A stretch of 29,268 nucleotides of DNA from positions 1 through 29,268 of the forward strand of contig JAAMPI010000653.1 in assembly GCA_013054445.1 (NCBI GenBank), read 5' to 3'. The notes beneath the pieces were generated by a model. It did not search any database. It had not been told where the DNA came from and saw only the letters and a list, made by a program, of their open reading frames with translations. The position numbers and the translations under genes are program-made. Shown here piece after piece: positions 21,306 through 29,268 of the stretch (the stretch's first letter is position 1; the number at the start of each line of letters is the position of its first letter). The stretch comes from Cudoniella acicularis (taxonomy: Eukaryota > Ascomycota > Leotiomycetes > Helotiales > Helotiaceae).

Positions 21306-21539
21306 TGTTACAGCTCTGCAAAGGCACCAGGGCCCTGACGTCACGTAGGGACGTATTTGCAAGAAGGTGCTGTATTCTCGAAGAAACTAAGCTAAGGAAA
21401 GAAGAAGAGAGGTGGNCCTGAAGGGGCCTTATATACAGGAGGTGAGTCTAGCACGGACCAGGACACGTGACAAGGGGGGACGCGTCAGGTAAGGGGGACG
21501 CGTCAGGTAAAGGGGACGCGTCAAACCAGGTCTGTGACA
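21306..21539. mobile_element. Solo-LTR-like island with TSD-like flanks
   Basis: A 234-bp segment starting TGTTACAG and ending CTGTGACA, an inverted terminal pair matching at 7 of 8 bases with TG...CA ends. The flanks are GCCCT (21301-21305) and GTCCT (21540-21544), a 5-bp duplication differing by one C/T. Inside are a TATA-like CTTATATAC near 21428, a CACGTGAC box near 21464 (also present in the other LTR-like island) and an 18-bp tandem repeat. It reads as a solo LTR; one base (21416) is undetermined. Confidence 0.5.
21475..21527. repeat. 18-bp tandem repeat, three copies
   Basis: Two perfect units GGGGGACGCGTCAGGTAA (21475-21492, 21493-21510) and a diverged third (AGGGGACGCGTCAAACC). It lies in the right part of the LTR-like island. 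Confidence 0.85.
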
Positions 21540-22003
21540 GTCCTGGCTCTATAATCCGTCAATTCTATATGCCGTATTATCTAAATTACCGCTATAACGG
21601 ATAATCCGGATATATTATTGTTTAATCTAAAATAAGTAAATATATGGTAAGTGAATCAACTAACTCTTATCAAGATGCACGTTTAGTTGACGAGAAAGAT
21701 ATCAAGGTCAACAACACTGGTCGTTTGGCAGCGAAATTCTTGAGGTCGTTCTTCGTTCACAATTAAGGTATAAATTAGCTAGTCCGCAGATTTCTTTTTA
21801 CTGGATCTCTACTGATTTAGTCTCGAAGAATAAGAACAACATAAGAAAGATCTATCTACCTAATAAATTCCCCATATAATAAATTCAACTCTTAATGCAA
21901 TTCTTTCACGGTTTTTATCCCTTTCCACCTTCATGAGTAGTACATAACACTATTGATTTTACAAAACATGCTCATTTACTCATATAACTCAGAAAGGTCA
22001 TGT
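21540..22003. other. Intergenic, 3' of the secreted-protein gene
   Basis: AT-rich without open frames of note. It lies downstream of the minus-strand secreted-protein gene and may hold its 3' untranslated region. Confidence 0.4.
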
Positions 22004-22255
22004 TTAGAAGCACTGGAAAGTGCTTTGACCTTGTTGGTCAGTATCCAGGAGACATAGGCTGCCTTCTAGACAACATAAAGATGGCTGTCTTGGACAATTC
22101 TGGTTATTACCAAAATTATCGCACGGTAATGGTCCCTGGATATCTTGTCGGCTTTGTAGATCAAGGGATTGGCGGGTTTGACTCGAGGCCTGTGGCCGCG
22201 CCATAGCGATAGTAGCAAGGATGGCGACAGTGTTGATAATATTCTGAAAGTGCAT
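22004..22255 (-). CDS. Small secreted cysteine-rich protein (effector candidate)
   Basis: Single-exon frame of 83 residues. Residues 1-19 (MHFQNIINTVAILATIAMA) are a signal peptide with an A-x-A cleavage site before RPQ. The mature part is 64 residues with six cysteines (45, 54, 61, 62, 68, 82), spaced C-x8-C-x6-CC-x5-C-x13-C, an even number suited to three disulphides. It is Gln/Ser-rich between cleavage site and first cysteine. The pattern lacks the eight cysteines of a hydrophobin and I recognise no family. Small size, even cysteine count and a position between RIP-like DNA and gene relics are typical of fungal effector-like proteins; secretion is well supported, an effector role is only inferred. 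Confidence 0.75.
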   Translation of the reverse strand: MHFQNIINTVAILATIAMARPQASSQTRQSLDLQSRQDIQGPLPCDNFGNNQNCPRQPSLCCLEGSLCLLDTDQQGQSTFQCF

Positions 22256-22896
22256 TTTGAAAGCAAGGAGACAGGTTTGTCCTCCCTACTTTATGTTTTT
22301 AAAAGTCTTGCTGGTTGTTTATGCTTTTAATAAGAGTGGGTTATAAGATAGTCGTGATAAGAACGGTCGATGTGACTGTTTTAAATACTCCATTACCATT
22401 AAGTTAGGTCCTGTTTCGTTATCGCAAAGTGGATAAATTCATAATACTGTATTTACTTGATGGTCTTATCTCAAAATAGGACTTTCATAGCCGTATCTAT
22501 ATGTATATTTGGACACGAACTGTGGCGTACTTAATCTGCGGACACTCTTATTAGGCACCCTAAGCCGTCAGCGTTTGATTAAAACCAAAATTAGGCCATC
22601 CAACGAACGCATCCGAATGGTCAGCATCCCCTTTCAATCTGTTTTCAATCAAAGGCAACAGGACTACCGCAAATGTTAAAGTTTGCGTTGAAATGTCATC
22701 ATTTATTATGGGCCCAAAGAGCGTTCGCCGCCTTGGCCGGGCCCAACTATTCATAGCGCACCAGTCGTAACTTGAGTTTTTGAGCAGTCATAACATCGAT
22801 CGGTTTTTTTTTTTGAATATCCATTGCCAAAGATCTGAAAAGATGGCGCCTTCCAAGGCTTGGCAACAGGTCTTTCACATCAACTCTAACTTGATA
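22256..22896. other. Upstream region of the secreted-protein gene
   Basis: No supported gene. The part next to 22256 should hold the promoter of the minus-strand secreted-protein gene. Short frames at 22560-22941 are without features. Confidence 0.4.
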
Positions 22897-23395
22897 AATT
22901 GTGCGGGGAGTGCTCCCCTCCCTATCAAACTGCCCCCTCACTTATATGTCGACATAAGGGATGCGAATCAAAACTCTTTCAGTAAACTTGCTCCCTCTGA
23001 CACTCTGTCCAGGAGTCACTTCTGCGTAGTAATCCGAGTGGCCTTCATGTTGGGGCTTCGTGGAATCGCAATTTGGCTTACCAGCGAGCTCTTCACATGA
23101 GTTCAAGACGAAGGGTGTCAATGTGGCGTTAGGACCTGTGGTCGGTTCTCTGGGCAGAGTCGATGTAGGAGATAGAAACTGGGAAGGAAGTAGCAACGAT
23201 CGTAAGTTATGTGTTCCTGGCATTAGACATAGCTCATCACTTTCTAGCATATCTTGGAGGTCAACTTGTCGCGGAAACTGTGCGTGGAATCCAAGGTGCA
23301 GGTGTGATCACATCCGTGAAACATTACATTACATTGCGAACGAACAAGAATCAAACCGCAATCCAAGTGGAAATTTCGCTTTCCCCGGACTCCAT
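22897..23395 (+). pseudogene. Degraded GH3 beta-glucosidase fragment
   Basis: Pieces of the GH3 N-terminal domain survive in order but in different frames: WNRNLAYQRALHM (23061-23099), then EFKTKGVNVALGPVVGSLGR followed by GDRNWEGSSNDP (23099-23201), an intron with GTAAGT donor and TCTAG acceptor (23202-23247), YLGGQLVAETVRGIQGAG followed by VITSVKHYI, and ANEQESNRNPSGN. Breaks: frame change near 23098; stop codons in frame upstream of the Trp segment; and the unit ACATT present three times (23321-23335) where the protein reading needs two, shifting the frame between KHYI and ANEQE. Nothing of the rest of the roughly 800-residue enzyme follows, so the catalytic Asp region and C-terminal domains are absent. 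An intact enzyme would hydrolyse beta-glucosides; this copy cannot. Confidence 0.8.
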
Positions 23396-23429
23396 CCCAC
23401 GCCATCGATAATTCCAGGTACAATTCTGC

Positions 23430-24050
23430 TTCGATGACAAGGATATTGACCAAGATAAAACTGTTCTGGAGTCAGACTTCGTCGATCCTCATCTAAGTAC
23501 TCGTCATGATTGTCATCGCTGGACTCCGAATAGTCTCTTTCTCTATCATCCTCGTCGCCAGGTTTCTCTTCAAGAGCCCTCGCCCTTCTTTTTCTCAGCA
23601 ACATCCGAGCTCTTACTCGACTTCTGTCTCTCAAATCGCATCCAGCCACTCACAGTACTAAATTCGAATTCCGCAAATAATTGTGATCCCTTTGCGCCCT
23701 TCGCATCAAATATCGTTAAGGTGGGGTCATCTATATCCTCCCATTCCGCTTTAATAGCTGGAAATTGGATTTGATATGTCCTAGCGACATCCCAATATAT
23801 ATTATATATATATATATATATTTCGTGACTTTTCTGGTCGCCTCGACAAGCTCCTTTCTTCTTTTTCTCCGGAGATCTTTAGTTTCCTTTTCAGCAGTTT
23901 GTTTAGATTCTCCCTGCTCTCTATTAGCACGAGGTTGTGCTTTTCTGATCTGTGCATTAACTTCGATCTACCGTCTAGCCTTCCTCTCTTTCTTTTTAGC
24001 ACGCTGCTGCAATTTTTTGATCTCAACCAGAAGTATCCTCCTAGGGTGAA
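23430..24050 (-). pseudogene. Unidentified gene relic with basic coiled coil
   Basis: On the minus strand, in order: HPRRILLVEIKKLQQRAKKK with a further basic coil broken by a stop; after a (TA)n run (about 23794-23820), FPAIKAEWEDIDDPTLTIF and LFAEFEFSTVSGWMRFE; then, in another frame, an acidic tail including DDNHDEYLDEDRRSLTPEQF. The pieces look coding but need at least one stop readthrough and one frame change, so the gene is dead or a model I cannot complete. The middle piece reminds me of uncharacterised ascomycete proteins, and the coil resembles tails of fungal DDE transposases; neither assignment is firm. Confidence 0.45.
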
Positions 24051-24145
24051 TAATACTGCTTGCGCACTATTAATGGCTTTACCATCCTCTTGATATAACT
24101 TTTTTTCGAAAGCATAACTCCGGCAATCGTGATTGAGTTTGCCGT

Positions 24146-26691
24146 TCAACCAGCAAATTCGCCAAAATCTGGATCCTCGCCCCTCAAGAATTCCATCCAA
24201 GCATCGTCTTGCATCACAACATCGGCTTCCAATGCTGGTACATTGGGCCACATCATGCTGTAGACGTTATTCATCTGCGTCTGCGGGCTTTCATTGATCG
24301 GACTCAGCACATTGACCGCATCTTCTCCGTTGCCTTCAAGACCAACTCTTGAACCATTGGCTAGTTCCTCCTGCAAGAATTGACCGCACAATTTTAGGAT
24401 GACCTGATGACAGCGGGGAGATGAGGAGTTTACTGGAGATAAAGAGGAGATTGTGGAGAGTGTTGCGAGAATTTGCGAGCGCCATTCTGAGGCCTGGGGT
24501 GAGAGAGGGGAATTGCGAAGACAGATACAAGGTATGAGAGCTGCTTGAAAGAGAAAGTATCTATATTGGTTAATAAATATCTTGAAACCGGCAGAAAAGT
24601 CGAACTTACAACGCATACCAAGCCCCAAGCCGGGTATGTTCATTTGAGGCCCAATAATCACGAATGGCAGCAATGCTGTTTCGAGCTTCATCCAAGCAAC
24701 GCTCATAAGCTTGATAGCTTTCTATCGACTCGTCTGGTCGACCATTTCGAGCGTAAAGAGCTTTTCGAATGACAAATGGGCGATACATAATAATTCGAAG
24801 ATTTCTATAACGCCACATGTTGACGGCGTGGGCCAAGCTGTATTTTGGCGGAATAAAAGCATGCTCGGTGAAATAAAGAGGAATATTTGACAACCAGTCC
24901 CCGATTAAACTATCGTCTAGATGAAGAAGTTCCTTGGCGGATGGGAATGGTTTTGAGATAACGCGGGAGTAGATACGATTTGTTGCCATGTGAAAGGAGG
25001 CCTGGGTTCGCACTGCTGTATATGGGGTGATTTGATCACTTTCGGACGGATACGTTGTCGACGCTGCAGTCAGCTCCTGTTCAGAGTGGTCAATGACGCA
25101 ATCTTGAAGTTTTTGCAGAAATAGGAAATACATACTCGATCATTGACATTCATTGGGAAGGCCACTTCAATCCCCTCTCCAGGCCATGCCATTGGCCTGC
25201 TGAACGTAATAGTAGCTCCGACATCGAAAACGCATAATGACCACCACACGCGTCTCCGAATTTCCATTTTCAAAGGAGTAATATTCCAACCTTGAAATTC
25301 TTTGTGGAGACCTAAGCCCATTGCCATACGAACCGCCAATCCTAGGTAGTTATATCCGCTGTTAGGTTTGTTCCGCTTTTGTTGATAATTTGAAATTAAT
25401 GTCAACGCTTGAACCAATGTCAGGTTCCCAGCCTCAAGGAAGTTGATAGAGAGCATTGATTTGGCTTGCCCAAATAGAGGCAGATCAGTCCCTTCCAGTG
25501 AAGTCGAAGTTGTAAACACACCAATGGCAGCGATAACATAAGCCAAAATCAGCCAGCAATCGCCATTCCGACGTGGAATGACCTCAGAATATTGAGCTCG
25601 GAAGGTCGGCTCATGAACAATAGGATAACTCAAGTGATACAGCCTGAAATACGCATCGATCATCGAGTCCAGGATATGTCGATTTGGATTTGGCTGATCG
25701 TACATAGGTGGAACCATAGCAGCAGAACCAGATGAAAACCGGTCTATCCGAGGTCGTGAAGATGTGACTTTCTTGCGAGCCGGGGGCAAAGGATCGATAA
25801 TGCGAAGCAGGGCAGCTCCAGATGCTACTCCCAGATAACCACCTTCTTTCTCGTCGACTGTTAAGGATGCCATTCCGTCAATCACGTTTTCTTCGCCATC
25901 CCCAGTTTCACTTGACTTTGATGCCCATGAAGAAAGATCTTGATCTGTGGACTCTAAGACACTACTAACATACTGCTCATCCCACTCAAAATCATCCATT
26001 GGAGGGCATTCCAGAGAATTAGGACCGTTAGGGGCATCCTCTGCCACCAAATCAGAGCTCTGATGATATTCGTGTACTTGTAATGGCGCTTGGTCTTGGA
26101 TATCGATGTTCGAATAGGATGATTGAGTCACGTGATTATCAGGAGGAGTCAGAGTATTTGGCAGGCCGGTATGTGAGAACAGAACTCCAGAAGACAGTTG
26201 ATGACTTTGGGATTGCTGTGGTATTGGGTGAGTGAGGTCCGAGAAGTCGAAGCTAGATTCAAATCCGTTTTGTACCCCTGTAAAAGGCGTAGATTCCTGG
26301 GGAAGGGGAGCACCTCGAGGTCTTGGGCCTGGCGGTACAAGGCGTGCTTGTCTAAGAAGAGCTTCCGCTCTTTCAAGCCTCTCTTCAACCTCAGTGAGAT
26401 GTCTATGAGACAATTAGCTGTTTTCTTGGTAAAGAATTTCAAGACGCACTTCCTGGTCAACGGAGTCTTGCTATGTTTCTCATACAAACAGTGCCGATTG
26501 TATTTAATACATAGACCGCATGTAGGTAGTCCCCTATTGCATTTTGCTTTTCTCCTCCTGCACTCTTTACAGGCCTGATCGGCGGCTGCTAGGGGCATGT
26601 CCAAGGGGTCTTGCGACAAGGCGGTTGAGGGCCGTTGAACCCCATTTTGGGAATCCGGGCTTGTCTCAGGATCATCTGGACTCTGTTGCAT
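24146..26691 (-). CDS. GAL4-type Zn2Cys6 transcription factor
   Basis: Four exons on the minus strand: 26691-26450, 26402-25136, 25076-24610 and 24560-24146. The introns are 47, 59 and 49 bp (donors GTGCGT, GTATGT, GTAAGT; acceptors ATAG, ACAG, ATAG). All junctions keep frame; product about 796 residues. The DNA-binding domain CKECRRRKAKC...CGLCIKYNRHC has cysteines 41, 44, 51, 58, 61 and 68 with C-x2-C-x6-C-x6-C-x2-C-x6-C spacing. The linker SKTPLTRKHLTEVEERLERA (74-93) closely resembles the GAL4 linker and dimerisation coil. GYLGVASGAALLRI (about 269-282) precedes the fungal transcription-factor middle-homology domain (about 325-580; YPIVHEPTF, GLGLHKEFQ, RRRVWWSLCVFD, SRPMAWP). The acidic C-terminus (DDAWMEFLRGEDPDFGEFAG) suits an activation domain. 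It should bind CGG-type half-sites as a dimer; target genes are unknown. Confidence 0.92.
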
Positions 26692-27240
26692 GCTCTCGAT
26701 GGTACATTGGATGCTGGTATGGTGTTGTTATTCCTCTGTGCCTAGCAGTGAAGTGTGAAGGCAGAGAGATGTGCATTTTCAGGTCACATGGCTGAAAACA
26801 GGCCTGCATCAGAAAGGTGGAGAAGGAGCCTCTCTAGATTCTTTTGGGAGATAATGATTATTCTGCCGGGCGGTGTGGAAACGGACTCCTGTAACCTAGA
26901 CTTGCACTTGCTGAACTGAACACTGGGAAATATAAGCCACTGTCATTACTTACGTGTATTCTTAAAAACATGCGGAATTTCCTTTGTTGTTTCTCTGTTG
27001 GCAAATCGAACTTAATTGTTTTGCTTCCCCCTCACTTTCTCGGCGTTGAAAAGGCTAAACACCCCACCTGGCACGATACAAGGATCTCATAGTGGCAGAA
27101 AAAAAAAAGTCGGCCGCAGGCGATAGCGCTAAGATTGTGCACCATCGCAAGACTCATTGGGCCAGGAGCATAAAATCGCGCCTTTCCCATTGTTGCTCAC
27201 TTCCCTCAACAACGTATTTTGTCTCAGCTCAAAACTCACC
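26692..27240. promoter_or_regulatory. Divergent promoter region, regulator / ARG8-type gene
   Basis: 549 bp between two divergent starts. A GACTCA half-site of the Gcn4/CpcA consensus lies at 27151-27156, about 85 bp upstream of the aminotransferase ATG, where amino-acid starvation control would be expected; the full 7-mer differs by one base. A pyrimidine-rich tract follows at about 27180-27235. Confidence 0.35.
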
Positions 27241-28837
27241 ATGGCTCTTCGACTATCTGCTAAAAGAGCCGCTGCTGCTCTGAATGGAAGCAATGTGTCT
27301 AGAGCTCCCAATGGCATCTTGAAGAGGAATGCGTCACAAGCAGCAGCTACCGCAACGAACCTCTCAGAAGGAATCAGAAATGAAATACACGTTTGTGAAC
27401 CCAATTTCGCATTTCATGCCTCAAGTCAATTGACTAATCACTTCCCCATATGCAGCGCGAAGCAGCACTCCCCAATGCCGATCCCGCAGCAGATTCTGCC
27501 ACGGCAGCTATGGTCAACGAACAAGCACCGTACATGGTCAAGACCTACGTTCGACCGCCACCTATGTTTGTCAAAGGGGAGGGGTGTTATCTGTGGGATG
27601 TCGAGAACAGAAAATATTTGGATTTCACAGCAGGAATAGCTGTTAATGCCTTGGGCCATTGTGACCCCGGGATGACTCGAATTTTGGCTCAGCAGGTAAG
27701 AGTCTTCCAATTACCGCCCCCCCCCCCCAGCCAGATCGCTAACCATCAACCGCAGGGTCAAACGCTCATTCACACCTCGAATTTATATCATAATCCCTGG
27801 ACTGGGGCACTCTCCGAACTTCTTGTCCAAAAGACCCTCGAATCGGGAAGTATGCACGATGCCCGCGCAGTCTTCGTCTGCAATTCAGGTTCCGAAGCCA
27901 ACGAGGCAGCTATAAAATTCGCTCGAAAATCAGGCAAGGTTCTCGATCCATCGGGTGCTAAGCACGAATTTGTATCCTTTCATAACTCCTTCCATGGACG
28001 AACAATGGGTTCTTTGTCAGCAACACCAAATCCGAAATATCAAAAGCCATTCTCTCCTATGCTACCAGGTTTCAGATACGGGACCTACAATGATGTGGCT
28101 AGCATCAAGGACCTGGTCAACGAGAAGACGTGTGGTGTTATAATTGAGCCGATTCAAGGGGAGGGTGGTGTCATGGTGGCGACCGAGGAATTTTTGACAG
28201 CGCTTGCAGCACGCTGCAGGGAAGTTGGTGCGGTGTTGATTTATGATGAGATACAATGTGGTTTGGGTCGTACTGGAACTTTCTGGGCGCACGCTTCCCT
28301 CCCGAAATCGGCACACCCAGACATTATCACGACAGCCAAGGCCCTTGGCAACGGTTTCCCAATTGGGCAACAATTGTTAATAGAAAAGTGAGCGAAAAGA
28401 TTGTAGTAGGAGACCACGGCACGACATTTGGCGGAAATCCTCTGGCTTGTCGACTAGCACACTACATGGTGTCCCGGCTCTCTGATCCAGAGCTGCAGAA
28501 ATCGGTTGTTGAGAAGGGCAAAATTTTTAGGAAGCACTTCGAATCTCTACAGCAGAGATATCCAGAATTAGTCAAGGAGATCAGAGGAAGAGGGTTGATT
28601 TTAGGATTGCAACTCACGCAAGATCCAGCGCCTATTCTTACTGCTGCCCGTGAGCGAGGATTATTGGTCATCACAGCTGGGACCAATACATTGCGTTTTG
28701 TGCCCAGTCTGACTGTTACAGAGGAGGAAATCGCGGAGGGGTTCAGGATTTTAGGAGAGGCGATAGAGGTGGCAATGAACCCTGCCGAAGCACCCGCAGG
28801 AAAGCAGCTGAAGGGAGAGGCTGACTCGCCTAACTAA
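27241..28837 (+). CDS. ARG8: Acetylornithine aminotransferase, mitochondrial; frame break
   Basis: Exons 27241-27390, 27456-27695 and 27756-28837; the 65- and 60-bp introns keep frame. It makes N-acetylornithine from N-acetylglutamate semialdehyde in arginine synthesis, using pyridoxal phosphate. The Arg/Ala/Ser-rich first 45 residues look like a mitochondrial presequence. Family motifs: YLDFTAGIAVNALGH, HTSNLYHNPW, CNSGSEANEAAIKFARK (about 172-188), FHNSFHGRT, IIEPIQGEGG, LIYDEIQCGLGRTG (Asp294) and ITTAKALGNGFP (Lys325, Schiff-base lysine). Right after FPIG the frame breaks: GGG at 28365-28367 is followed in the next frame by ATIVNRKVSEKI, GDHGTTFGGNPLA and a normal C-terminus to 28837. One more G would restore the family reading, about 490 residues. 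As written, the frame stops at 28389-28391. The long C run in intron 2 (27717-27728) is also indel-prone. Either an assembly error or a recent lesion. Confidence 0.88.
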
Positions 28838-29198
28838 GCATTTAGGGATGCGGATGAGATGAAGTAATGAGGTTGTGCCTTTGTACGGGCAAAGTTTTAG
28901 AATAAACGGCGTTAGGGAGTTGAGATACACAAAAGCGACGTAGTACGCATGCAGCACTTTATATTCTTTTCAGCTTATTATATACTCTAAATAATAGAGT
29001 ATTTTCAGATGACACAAATCTGTTCATTATCTCTGCAAAACATTGCTCTATCACGAAGAATTTTCTTATTTCAGACGGAAAATACTTGTGAGTCGGGATA
29101 TCATTTCCATTTCTAATTCTCTTATATCATTCTAAACTAATCTATGCCAAACACCTCCAACACCATCTAGTCAGGTATATGCCCTCACAGCACACAAC
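28838..29198. other. Convergent 3' flank
   Basis: AT-rich, no open frames of note. AATAAA-like sequence near 28901 could be the polyadenylation signal of the aminotransferase gene. The right part would be the 3' flank of the next minus-strand gene. Confidence 0.4.
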
Positions 29199-29268
29199 TC
29201 AAACCTTCGCAACCTCCTCATGATGATCCACCCCCGCCCCCGCCAGAATCTTATCCTCATCTAACCTC
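29199..29268 (-). CDS. Possible 3' end of a gene running off the window
   Basis: The minus strand from the window edge reads RLDEDKILAGAGVDHHEEVA then KV and a stop at 29201-29199. It has the feel of a protein C-terminus and the base composition of nearby exons, unlike the AT-rich flank. Only 22 residues are visible, so no family can be named. Confidence 0.35.
   Translation of the reverse strand, partial: RLDEDKILAGAGVDHHEEVAKV

Noticed and set aside
22004..22255. Reading the secreted protein as a hydrophobin
   Set aside because: Only six cysteines with one CC pair, not the eight-cysteine pattern with two CC pairs.
22780..23100. 106-codon frame as an independent gene
   Set aside because: It overlaps the degraded GH3 fragment and mixes its frames; no independent support.
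22942..23250. 102-codon minus-strand frame
   Set aside because: Antisense shadow of the GH3 relic.

Overview
The window is nuclear DNA of a filamentous ascomycete (Pezizomycotina). Genes are broken by short introns of about 45 to 75 bp with GTAAGT/GTATGT-type donors, CTAAC/CTGAC-type branch points and a nearby AG. Product families are typical of moulds: an F-box/ankyrin protein, a fungal bestrophin, a P450, a Zn2Cys6 regulator and small secreted proteins. Gene-bearing DNA alternates with TA-rich blocks that look like RIP (repeat-induced point mutation) damage. The mix fits Leotiomycetes or a close class, but the sequence alone does not settle the genus.

Layout. 1-12.9 kb is mostly gene space: F-box/ankyrin protein (+), bestrophin-like anion channel (+, 4 exons), short divergent cytochrome P450 (+), two-exon GNAT acetyltransferase (+), and a small broken multi-exon gene (-). 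12.9-16.1 kb is a TA-rich degenerate block holding an orphan ORF island and a 685-bp foldback (long terminal inverted repeat) element. 16.2-19.4 kb holds a divergent pair on a 229-bp shared promoter: a PD-(D/E)XK nuclease-like protein (-) and an abbreviated protein kinase with a helical-repeat tail and nuclear-localisation-like motifs (+). 19.4-22.0 kb is a second TA-rich block with two solo-LTR-like islands. 22.0-24.1 kb holds a six-cysteine secreted protein (-), a wrecked GH3 beta-glucosidase (+) and an unidentified gene relic (-). 24.1-28.8 kb has two divergent larger genes: a GAL4-type Zn2Cys6 transcription factor (-, 4 exons) and mitochondrial acetylornithine aminotransferase (ARG8 type, +, 3 exons). 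The last 70 bp look like the 3' end of another gene (-).

How they fit. The genes do not form a classical biosynthetic cluster. The most system-like unit is the nuclease/kinase pair. The effector-like secreted protein and the GH3 relic sit beside RIP-like DNA, as is common in plant-associated fungi. Three otherwise good gene models (12.6, 19.26 and 28.37 kb) carry a single-base reading-frame break, two of them at short homopolymers, so assembly error must be excluded before calling them pseudogenes. There is one undetermined base, at 21416.
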